Below, piece after piece: positions 33,901-44,200 of a stretch of 64,000 nucleotides of DNA. The stretch comes from Anthostomella pinea (taxonomy: Eukaryota > Ascomycota > Sordariomycetes > Xylariales > Xylariaceae): assembly GCA_963556695.1 (NCBI GenBank), contig CAUWAG010000007.1:3844001-3908000 (forward strand), written 5' to 3'. Made by a program: the position numbers and the translations under genes. The stretch's first letter is position 1, and every line of letters begins with the position of its first letter. The notes under the pieces are model-generated. The model worked only from the letters and a program-made list of their open reading frames with translations. It ran no database searches and was not told where the DNA came from.

Positions 33901-36666
33901 TTCTCACCTTACGCATCTGATTACTGGTACTCGCACGCTCGCCTCGCAGGAGACGTATTCGAAGTCAAACAACCGCAAGCGACTTTTTTCGAAGTCATGT
34001 CTCTATCTAGAGACGCTTGGCTTCATCGAGCCAGTGGCCGGTACAGGGTTCATTTGACACTCCCAAGCCGAGCCTCAATTTTACACATCGCAGGATACTG
34101 TGGCATCCCGGCCATTTTTTACTACGTATATAACAGTCCACATCAGCAGATGGCTTCCGATATTATGGCAATATTAGAGTCGGACGATAGTCGCAACAAA
34201 ACTCCACTGAGTGCGGCAGCCATTGGTGGGAATGAGATTGTAATCACACAATTACTAGAGTACAAGGCACAGATGAGTATCAAAGTGGCCAAGGCGGCAG
34301 CAAGGAACGAAGAGAATGGCATGGAGGTGATGGCGCTGCTTCTTGACCGACGAGGAGACGAGGTCCCCGTCACAGAAGAAGTGGTCAAGGCGGCAGCAGG
34401 GAACAAGAGGCATGGCAAGGAGGTGATGGCGCTGCTTCTTGACCGACGAGGGAAAGATGTCCCTATTACGGAAGCAGCAGTTTCTACTATTGCCCGAGGC
34501 TTCAATAAGGAAAGAATGGCGCTGCTTCTTGACCGACGAGGCGACGAGGTTCCCGTCACAGAAGAAGTGGTCAAGGCGGCAGCAGGGAACGAGAGGCATG
34601 GTAAGGAGGTGATGGCGCTGCTTCTTGACCGACGAGGAGACGAGGTCCCCGTCACAGAAGAAGTGGTCAAGGCGGCAGCAGGGAACAGAGGCAATGGCAA
34701 GGAGGTGATGGCGCTGCTTCTTGACCGACGAGGGAAAGGTGTCCCTATCACGGAAGCAGTAGTTTCTACTATTGCCCAAAGCTTCAATAAGGAGATAATG
34801 GCGCTGCTTCTTGACCGACGAGGAGACGAGGTCCCCATCACACCAGAAGTGGTCAAGGCGGCAGTAAGGAATACAGAGCATGGCAAGGAGGTGATGGCGC
34901 TGCTTCTTGACCGACGAGGAGACGAGGTTTCCATCACAGAAGAAGTGGTCAAGGCGGCAGCATGGAACGGAGGCAATGGCAAGAAGGTGATGGCGCTGCT
35001 TCTTGACCGACGAGGAGACGAGGTTCCCGTCACAGAAGAAGTGGTCAAGGCGGCAGCAGGGAACGAGAGGAATGGCAAGGAGGTGATGGCGCTGCTTCTT
35101 AACCGACGAGGAGACGAGGTCCCCGTCACTGAAGAAGTGGTCGAGGCGGCAGCATGGAACAGAGGCAATAGCAAGGAGGTGATGGCGCTGCTTCTTGACC
35201 GACGAGGGAAAGATGTCCCTATCACGGAAGCAGTAGTTTCTACTATTGCCCACAGCTTCAATACGGAGATAATGGCGCTGCTTCTTGACCGACGAGGGAA
35301 AGATGTCCCTATCACGGAAGCAGTAGTTTCTACTATTGCCCAAAGCTTCAATAAGGAGATAATGGCGCTGCTTCTTGACCGACGAGGCGACGAGGTCTCC
35401 ATCACAGAGGAAGTGGTCAAGGCGGCAGCAGGGAACAGAGACAATGGCAAGGAGGTGATGGCGCTGCTTCTTGACCGACGAGGAGACGAGGTTCCCGTCA
35501 CAGAAGAAGTGGTCAAGGCGGCAGCAGGGAACTATTGGTATGGCAAGGAGGTGATGGCGCTGCTTCTTGACCGACGAGGGAAAGGTGTCCCTATCACGGA
35601 AGCAGTAGTTTCTACTATTGCCCAAAGCTTCAATAAGGAGATAATGGCGCTGCTTCTTGACCGACGAGGCGACGAGGTCCCTGTCACAGAAGAAGTGGTC
35701 AAGGCGGCAGCTGGGAACGAGAGGCATGACAAGGAGGTGATGGCGCTGCTTCTTGACCGACGAGGGAAAGATGTCCCTATTATGGAAGCAGTAGTTTCTA
35801 TTATTGCCCAAAGCTTCAATAAAGAGATAATGGCGCTGCTTCTTGACCGACGAGGAGACGAGGTCCCCGTCACAGAAGAAGTGGTCAAGGCGGCAGCAGG
35901 GAACGAGAGGCATGGTAAGGAGGTGATGGCGCTGCTTCTTGACCGACGAGGAGACGAGGTCTCCATCACAGAGGAAGTGGTCAAGGCGGCAGCAGGGAAC
36001 TATTGGTATGGCAAGGAGGTGATGGCGCTGCTTCTTGACCGACGAGGAGACGAGGTCTCCATCACAGAGGAAGTGGTCAAGGCGGCAGCAGGGAACACAG
36101 GCAATGGCAAGAAGGTGATGGCGCTGCTTCTTGACCGACGAGGAGACGAGGTTCCCGTTACAGAAGAAGTGGTCAAGGCGGCAGCAGGGAACGAAGGAAA
36201 TGGCAAGGAGGTGATGGCGCTACTTCTTGACCGAAGCCTACTGACCAGATCGTTTATCTCTAGTGCTGTTTTACGTATTGCTGCTGCTTATGGCCAACTC
36301 GACATTCTTCGCTTCCTGTCCCGCCAAGCCTGCATCGTCACTGTTCAATAGGAGGACTTTGCCATCGCCAGACTGTATAACGCGGCAGCATCAGGAACTA
36401 CAACCACAGTGAAAAAGCTTCTCCAGACCGGAACACCACCTGATATACAGAACATATGGGGCATGACACCATTGTGGATCGCAGCGGCACATGGTCATGA
36501 ACAGGTAGTCCGCCTACTCCTGACTACGGACAAAGTCAGCGTTATCTCGGAAACAACTATCCGAGATGCACCTTATACTCAGCCGTCTTACGACCCAGGG
36601 GACACTGCTCTTATGGTAGCGAGAAAGAATGGGCACAACAGAATCGCTGAGATTCTTGAACAGTGA
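30970..36666 (+). pseudogene. NLR: SesB-like hydrolase - NACHT - ankyrin-type repeats, late TAG
   Basis: Exons 30970-31421, 31489-31714, 31765-31824, 31874-32164, 32221-32455, 32530-32547 (18 nt) and 32600 onward agree in phase and give 1677 residues to TAG 36349-36351. The same frame continues with ankyrin repeats (WGMTPLWIAAAHGHEQVVRLLL) to 36666, so the TAG looks premature (one change from CAG or TGG). Order: N-terminal membrane segment, SesB-like hydrolase (GHSLGG, DADHSGLEKY), NACHT (Walker A HGNPGTGKST, Walker B FIIDALDECD), helical region with LLLHQSVKDFLRD, then about 20 near-identical MALLLDRRG repeats and terminal ankyrins. In fungal NLRs the repeat end senses and the hydrolase is the output domain. 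Even if the TAG ends translation, only the last roughly 100 residues are lost, so it may still work. Confidence 0.88.
34320..36230 (+). repeat. About 20-unit ankyrin-type tandem array of 90-96 bp, two subtypes
   Basis: Units start with MALLLDRRG. Subtype A (32 residues) continues DEVPVTEEVVKAAAGN-xxx-GKEV; subtype B (30 residues) continues KDVPITEAVVSTIAQSFNKEI. Subtype B occurs at units 2, 5, 10, 11, 14 and 16, the others being A. Variation in A is concentrated at the three residues after GN (KRH, ERH, RGN, TEH, GGN, YWY, TGN, EGN) and at EVPV/EVSI. Confidence 0.92.
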
Positions 36667-37842
36667 CTGTTTCTGAGTTTAGAAACTCGACTTCCTTAAT
36701 AAAAAGTGTCAGATGGTCGGGAAGCAAGGAAAACGACCATAACGTCATACATAAGTATTGCAGTGCGTGTTTAAAACGAGCGGCTTGCGGGCTGTTCGTG
36801 CTTGACGTTTAGAACAGCATAGGCGACAATGGCACCTTATCCCTTCCTGCCTGTCGACCTCTTAACTTGTGGGCCGGGTTACAGAGCGCAGTGCTTGACG
36901 ATGTGAAGAGCACCGCATTTGCTAATACATTTTACTCTGTTGCTGTCACCATTCCATGCCACGAATGCCATCATCTAAATGCTGACAGCTGCCATAGGAT
37001 CGCCACTGTCGTTGTCCATGATCCACCAGGTGATCCGGTTACAGCCAGTGTGATGGGCCGTCTCTTGCAAGACCCATTCTGCCTCGTCCCGAACGATGAA
37101 GCAGCCAATGCCATTGCCTCGTCCATGCCGACCTCTTGGGCTTCGAATGCCATCAGCAGTCTGGCCAGCAGCCGAGGGACGTCATCCGCAAGCCCATCGC
37201 GGAAGGCAACTGCTGTCAATCGAATGTTCTGCAGGGTCGCGCGTATGGCAATATGGTTGTGGCGGGTACTGTTGTATGGACTAACGGTCTCTTCGTCGTT
37301 GGCGTATAGGAAATGATGCTATCAAGGGCTGCGTGCTGGGTCGTACTTCTTGCCATAGCTCAAACAGCAAGCCAAAGCGGCAACCTTAACTCTTGCCGTT
37401 TGATAGCTAGCAGTGTCCATATTGAACAGTGGCGGAGTTTTAGATGTAACGTAGATGGCGGTAGTATCAAGGGTGTCGGAGGGCAGGTCCGTAGGTAACG
37501 CGTCGCGTGGATTCGGTTTGATAGAGAAGGATATTTGGAGCCAAGTCTCTATGCGCACATCCAGTTAGTAGTTGTAACATCAAGGGAGGAAAGGAGCAAA
37601 GGAGCTGAGACCAAAACAAAAACATGTTGACAAGACCGGCTGATCTGAAAACCTAGCTGCCAAAGGTGATTATGATGAAATGGGTAGCGGAGGGGTCGAA
37701 GGCAGGTAGTGAACCCAAAGGAATAGGCCTCCCCTCGATATTCTGCTTATGTCGTGGAATCTGCGCTGACAAATACGTACCTTTTCTGCCAAACCCCACC
37801 AAGGTACGTACCGATTCTGCCACACCTAGCCGTAGGTACATG
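36667..37842. other. Unassigned region 3' of the large NLR
   Basis: Frames at plus 36867-37316 and minus 37219-36971 overlap; neither belongs to a family I recognise, and I do not call either as a gene. Confidence 0.4.
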
Positions 37843-38003
37843 CCTTTTCTGCCCATCTTATTCTGCCCATCTTATTCTGCCCATCTCATTCTGCCCATCT
37901 TATTCTGCCGGGCATAATGACAGTACGTACCTTTTCTGCCCATCTTATTCTGCCGGCATGACGACGGTATGTATCCTTTCTGCCGGTCTTATTCTGCCAG
38001 GGC
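37843..38003. repeat. Minisatellite based on CCCATCTTATTCTG
   Basis: A 14-bp unit (CCCATCTTATTCTG, one copy with CTC) occurs four times in near-perfect tandem at about 37852-37912, with degenerate TTTTCTGCC/ATTCTGCC units spread to about 38003 and before it from 37780. Confidence 0.85.
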
Positions 38004-38204
38004 CTGCCATATGGCCTATGACATCAATCTACTGACTTGTCTTTCCCAATAAAGTCACGCTGATTAAACCTGTATAACATGGAATACACACTGCATAATG
38101 CCAACATCTATCAAACAAAAGCGCCATTCAAACTCTAAGAAAACGCAACAAAGACACATGAAATGCCTTATGAACAAGCCTTTGACAAGACACTGTTCAC
38201 CCCG

Positions 38205-40069
38205 TTATACCTCCCAGCCTCCTTTTAGCATAATAGCCCAATGCTGTGAGACAGCCCCCTCGCTTCGGCCCAACCTGTGCGCAATCCATGGCCATCCCTT
38301 CTCTTCTATTACCCAGGCCCGTAGTTGTCGTTCTTCAAGTTCTGTCCATCGACTTCTCTTGACCACTGTGTCGTCCTCTTCTTCTGAACCGGCACTTTCG
38401 TCCGGGACAGAGTCATAGCTACCTGCCTGGCTTCCTGCATCGCTATCGCTCTTGTCGCTTTTGATGCGTCCGTTTCGCATGCTGTTTAGAGGTATTGGCG
38501 TCATGGAAGGAATAACAGAGGGCCTGCGAGCCACACCGTTATGGGAGCGGTTCATATCTGCAGCCTGCCCGCCTTGTGTGGCAAGTGTCTGGGTGGCATG
38601 GTTGCAAATGAAACCAATAACCAGCTGCATTATGGTCATACTGTTCTCCGTTTTATGTATAACTTCAACCAAATTGCATAACTCGAGGATATACCCAGCG
38701 GAAAAGCCACCAGTGTTACAACTTGCCGCAAGTGGTTCTGGGACTGCAACAGTAGGAGAGGCAAGTTCTCTTAAGCTCGGTACTTCGTGACCAGGCCTGC
38801 CACTACTTCGAGTGCTTGCATGAAGGTTGTCGTATTGTAGATTTCGGCTTTGAAATTCACGTGACTGAACTCGCTCGGTATCTGCTACGCCCTCCGAGAT
38901 AGGCGTTCTCTGTTTGGTTCGGTCACGGAGGAATCGGCCACTGGCTCGTCGCTTCTCTATCGGTAGGTTTGCGGGCGGACTTTCTGCACGCCGCTTTCGA
39001 GTACCGGATGACCGCTTGGTTTGGCTGGGGGCATGATGACTGATCGACCCGCCCAGCTTGCCTACTGGCATTCGAGAAGGCAGCAAGCGCAAGCTTCTTG
39101 GCGGTGTTGCCCTTTCTGTAATAGAGGAGGGGGCCGTCGGTAGATCAACAGATGATTCAGCCCGAGGGTGTATTTTGGTTCCTTCAATGTATTCCTTTGT
39201 CTGACTAGAGCTCAAGACAAGGTTATCAGAGGACCTCTCTCTATCAGATTCTGGATGGTTGTCACGAGACCTTATGCGGCGGGGTCGGGAAATGTCGTTC
39301 AGAACGGGCTCGGAAGCATCGGGGTTCGGCATTAGAGCACCACTGCTAGGGTCGGCAGCCAAGGGTTTTTGGCACAGTTGAGGAGATGGACCTTCGGAGA
39401 AAGAGGTGACCGGTATATCTGCAGATAGTTTGGCCGCTGGAGAACGGGCTTCAACATCCTCGAGGTCGTTTGTGCAGTCCAGGCTCGACGCAGGTGTGGC
39501 TTGAGACCAGGTAGAGTCGTCGGGGTTGGCATTCTCCGGGCTGCTATAATTATTGTTACAATCTTCAATACCTGCTATTGGGTAACAAGATCAGTCAAAG
39601 CTTTCTCGTGATAAGTATATTACTTACACATATCCACAATGTGATTAATGTCATGGCACGCTGGTGGCTGTTCCGTAGAAGCAGCGGCTTGGCAAAGGCT
39701 GATAGTACTGTCGTCCAAGTCTGTACCACCAGCATTTCCAAGGAATGCGCTGGGCTGGCTTAAAATGCGTGCCGGGTCTTTATTGGATGGTTTCCCGTGA
39801 CTCAAAGCTCCAGTGTCCTGTTCTAATAGGGTTTGAACAGTGAAACCTCCCCAAGGGGACCGCTGGACCCTCTGGGTCTGAAGGCAGTTGAGTGCCTCAT
39901 TGTCGACTGGAGGGCCAAGATTGCTGTGGATTGAAGGCATCTGGAGGAAGTTCATATGCTGATGAGGGTTTGTTGTTGATGTAAGATCAGCACTTGTTCG
40001 CTTCTGCTTCGGCTTCCGCTTCGGCTTCGGCTTTGGTGGCTCCCATGCCTTGAATTGCAGAGTAGACAT
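38205..40069 (-). CDS. SANT/Myb-like domain protein, intact
   Basis: ATG 40069, exon to 39628, an intron of about 56 bp (39572-39627; acceptor could be 3 bp earlier), then exon to TAA 38205, giving about 602 residues with no stops. The N-terminus is basic and Pro/Lys-rich (PPKPKPKRKPKQKR, a likely nuclear signal), the middle is low in complexity, and the C-terminus after an acidic run (EEEDDTVV) carries one SANT/Myb-type helix set with spaced Trp (SRWTELEERQLRAW, KGWPWIAHRLGRSEGAVSQHW). Such single C-terminal SANT domains are common in fungal genomes. SANT/Myb genes are also reported as accessory genes of Starship transposons, notable here given nearby DUF3435 and NLR genes. A broken copy of its last exon lies at 54980-55260. 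Confidence 0.75.
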
Positions 40070-42060
40070 TTGGACAAGATAAAGCAAGACTGAGTCAGAA
40101 CACTTTCCCCTCAAGTGATTGAGGAAAGATAACTTATATACTTTACACCCTGCCAAAAAAACCAGCTCTCATTACATGTTAGTAGCAATGCCTGATTATC
40201 ATCATCTACCCGGGGTTGCCGAGATAAGCTGAGGTGTTTGACGTCTAGAATATGTTATAGCTCTCAGGAAGGCGGTATATGACCATCTGCCACGTCTCCG
40301 CCCCTTTCCAATCCTTGACCATCTCAAAATGGCAATACCAGCGAAATATCATACGATAGTCTGTAGCCACATCTGATTCCATTTCGCCAAGATCGTCAAG
40401 AGCGGGTCAACGTCAGCCTCACGGGTTCTCCGGCGGTAAGACCCTTTCTGCAGATGGTTGTGAAGGAGTATACGACCTTTCAGAAATATTGACCTGGGCT
40501 AATCGGGAGGCCCGTTAAGGGCTGGCTAGCCGGAGAGTCACATCCGGCAAGGTTGAAAAGGGGTCACCAGCCATTCCTCTCAGAGGTGCCTTAGCATAAG
40601 GATACGGGGCACAGGAATAAGATACCTTGTCCATGGCAGACGAGGCGTTTACTCACGCTTACATAGCCTAATACGCTCCACCTTGATTGTGGGTGATCCT
40701 GGCCTTTGGTCCAGCTCGTCATTAGCTGAGAACAAGCATAAGCAGATGATGGCGAGGCTGAGAGCAGGCGTGGGGAATGGTGCCAAGTCTGTTGCATTGG
40801 TCCATTGTATCTTGCGCAGCTTTCGCCCAGGTACTATAGCTTCGCGAAGACCTGGAAAGTTTCTCAAAGCAGGAGGTGGTTCCGACTGCCTACCACGACA
40901 AGGGTTGCAGGGTTGTAGGCAGCAACAATGGATAGCTGGGTCAAATTGGCAGGTACCAGTCGAGGAGCATCCATCTGCTCGATGGCTTAACCCTGACAGC
41001 TTCAAGGGTTATACAACAAGGATACAGATACTGCCAGTCCAGGTGGCACCATGGTCGGCATTTTGGTGCACGACTCTATAAGCAGGGGCACGCCACTTTG
41101 CGTTTGTGAGCCCTCGGTAATTAGCATCAGCTTGACGGAGACAAGAAGGCATAATGGAATACATAATTCCCTGAAGAGGCAGTCTTGTTGGCATTGTAAC
41201 CCTCGTGAGCATGCGTTGATACGTCGTATTGCTTCCATGGAAGAACCCAATGCTAATGTTGAAAATCGAGACCAGAAACTGTTTCTAATAGATGGGTACC
41301 CCGTTTGAGATGACTATTGCCTTCCACTAAGCTCCATCGCCGCTGTGACATGCTGCAGGTATCGGGGGAGCCGCTGACCCTTCGGCCTTGTCCGGCTGGA
41401 TGTTGGCTCAAATTATGACCTGAATAGTTGCCCGATGAGGAAAACCTGCTGCCATTTCTCGCTTCTGGCATCACAAGCTGGTGGATTAGGATTTCATGCC
41501 CCTTGTGGTTCGGAGAAGGCCGTAATGAGGTGACGGCGCAAACCTTTGTGCCGTTTCTCACTAGGCAGGTTTAGAGTCTGGCCAGACCATGACGTGAGTT
41601 TTTATTACAGATCTGGTTACTTCTTCCATTAGTACTCATGTAAGTGCCCAAGTGGACTGCGACGAGTTGACTGTTTGGCCCATTCGGTGACTTATGAGGC
41701 AACTACAGCGCGCAAGTTCAAAGGCCAAGGATAAGTCACAAGCAATATTATAATAACACATGCGATGAAAAAGCCATATGCTAATTGCAGGGTGTAAATA
41801 TGCTGGAGGTTACTGATGCCAGTGATGAATAAAGGTTATTTGGAATGCAGACAGGGCCGTGACGGAGTCGGGGCGTAGCGTAGTCTGAGCTGAGCAAAGG
41901 AAAGAAGAGGTACAAGTGGACTTGGGAGGTACATGTGGGTTAATCCCATTTCTGGGTTTGAGAAAAGCAGCGAGAGGTTGCATGGCCGAGAATTACCCGA
42001 CAGGGCAGGTGCCCGAAATGGCATGTTCGAGCCATCATTTCCGGAAGCGGCCTCGCCGTC
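40070..42060. other. Intergenic, nothing recognised
   Basis: About 2 kb upstream of the SANT gene. Several overlapping short frames on both strands (40.6-41.5 kb) lack any family signal; I leave them uncalled. Confidence 0.45.
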
Positions 42061-43790
42061 TCTTTTTATACTATAATTATTGATAAGGGAAGAATTTTAA
42101 ACTTTATAAACTAAAAGTGCCTTAAAATAAAATAACACTTTAAACTTTAACATCAAAGAACTCAACCTACTTTTAATAAAAAACGTAAAAGAATTCGCAA
42201 AATTATTAAACATTATAACACTTAAATAGCTAATATTATTATAAATAATAAAAATATATAGGGAAAGCCTTCTTATAACCAAACCTGAGCCTTGATTTTT
42301 AATAATAAAATTTTTATATATAAACTAGTTTATTAGAATCTTAGATACATTTTTAAAAACAAATACCCAAATTTTAAAAAGGCCGGAATTAATTTCTTTA
42401 AAGGCCGTAAAGGCTTTAACGTTCAAAAGCTTGTTAAAAAGTTTAGACTTATAAAACGAAATACCTATTTAAAAAAACAGTATTTAATTTCGGAGTTAGG
42501 AACTAATACGTAGAGAAAATACCCTTTGATTTTTTGATATAAAATTTAAAAGGTAACCCCGTTTAACTCATAATATGATAGTTATTAACGGATCATTTCT
42601 TTGGATAAGATAATTTATAAATATAAATATGAATATTTATTTAGATATAAATTTGAAATCTATAATAGAATATTTAAGATTTAAGATATTTTAATATTAA
42701 TGAAATTAAAGGATTTAAAACAGCTTGAACCACAAATTTAATGATAAAGCAATATAGTCAGTTAATATAAGCTTTAAAATATAATTTTACGTTTAAAGTT
42801 GTATAATTTACAACGTTTTACTACTTGTAAAAACTATAAAATACGACATTATAATTAGAAACCAATTTTTACCGTTATTATAACGTACTCATAAATTTTT
42901 TGAAGTAAAACTTTTCTTTCTTTTAAATTAGAAGTTTAGCTACTAAGCTGGTAAAGAGATTTCTCTAAACAAAGCTAGAAATTTTCTTAAAAACCTATCC
43001 TTTAACTAAAATAATAAAAAATCAAAATAACTAATATAAAAAAGATAATCGTCGTAAAAATTTTCTATCTAAAAGCATTTTAAAAAATACAAATTGTTAA
43101 AAACATCCGTTTATTTTACTTTAAATCTTTTTAACTAGCATAATAAAAAAAGTATAAAAAGGTTATTTAAGAGTATTAATCTTTATTAATAATAAAAAAT
43201 AAGACACTTATTAATCTTTTTTTCACTATTTAAAAACTTTTTAAAACCTACATATATACCAATAAAGTTTTTAAAGGAACCCCGATTATAATTTTATAAC
43301 AATACTTATAATGTTTAATCAGATCGTGTTTTAGTAACATAAAATAAGCTTTTGATTAAAAATAACTTAAAGATTTCTATTACTACCCTTCTTCTATAAA
43401 GATATTTATAATTATTTTTAATTCTCCTAAATAAATTATTTAAAAGAAAGAGAATGTGATATTGATAATTGTTGGAACAGGCTTAAACGATCAATCATAA
43501 TACTCGAGTATGGGGTCAAGGTCATGATGTTGCTGATGGTTGGATTGAGAGGAATCTAGCTGGACTCAAAGGTCTGGCCAAGTGCCCTCTCAATCCACTA
43601 TCTTATCTTATCTAATATACATTTGGGTCCTGGTATAGATGGTTTGCAGTCTGGAATCGCATGGATCCAACACTTAGTAGCGTTTTTTTTAAAAGAACCT
43701 TGTAAAAAGTAAAACTAAACTATAATATTTACAATAAAAATTTACCGCTATTATAAAAACATCACTACCTTAAACAAAGAGACGGCTAGT
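42061..43790. repeat. AT-rich, RIP-like block
   Basis: Base composition drops abruptly to mostly A and T, with runs such as TTTAAAA and TATAATAAA and no open frames, apart from an embedded normal-GC segment at 43470-43672. This is the usual look of a repeat destroyed by repeat-induced point mutation. No ancestral protein can be read. Confidence 0.8.
43470..43672. mobile_element. Candidate solo LTR inside the AT-rich block
   Basis: A 203-bp normal-GC segment begins TGTTGGA and ends TCCAACA, perfect 7-bp inverted ends with TG...CA, as in copia-type LTRs. The five bases on each side do not match, so a target-site duplication is not supported; mutation of the flanks could explain that. Confidence 0.5.
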
Positions 43791-44200
43791 GTGCTGCCTA
43801 TTCCGGCATGTTCTGCATCCAAGTCCGGCAGTGCATTTGCCAGCGATCTGTCGCCGCTTTAAGCTGCGTACCCTACTATGCACCACCATGCCCATGGGCC
43901 TTGTACTTCGATGTATCGTTCAAAGTACTCATTTCCCCAATCACGACACAAATCCTGGACTCTTATTCAGTTCAGTATCTGGCACCGATGCTGTGTTCTT
44001 TCCCTTCCCTTGCTTGCTCGGCCTGTCAGCAGCATAACCAGGGATGGCTCATATATTCCTTTTAATACCAGGTCTCTTGCTCCTATTGGTTAACAATGTT
44101 TTTGCGTTTTCTCTTCCTCATTACCTCCAGTTGAGTGAGCGCAACCTTTTCTGATAAACTGCACTTATTATGATCGAGTATCCCTTCCAGCTTTGTTAAC

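Noticed and set aside
34143..36206. Very long minus-strand open frames (up to 552 residues) opposite the ankyrin-type array
   Set aside because: They are shadows of the tandem repeat in antisense: a repeat without stops in one frame has none in any copy. Composition is Ser/Arg-rich with no domain, while the plus frame has clear NACHT and ankyrin signals.
36867..37316. A 149-residue plus frame and an 82-residue minus frame overlapping it
   Set aside because: Neither shows a family motif I can defend. A passing likeness of SPGGSW to the gamma-glutamyltranspeptidase end was too short to use.
43470..43672. Target-site duplication for the LTR-like segment
   Set aside because: Flanking pentamers differ (ATAAT against CTTAG); not claimed.
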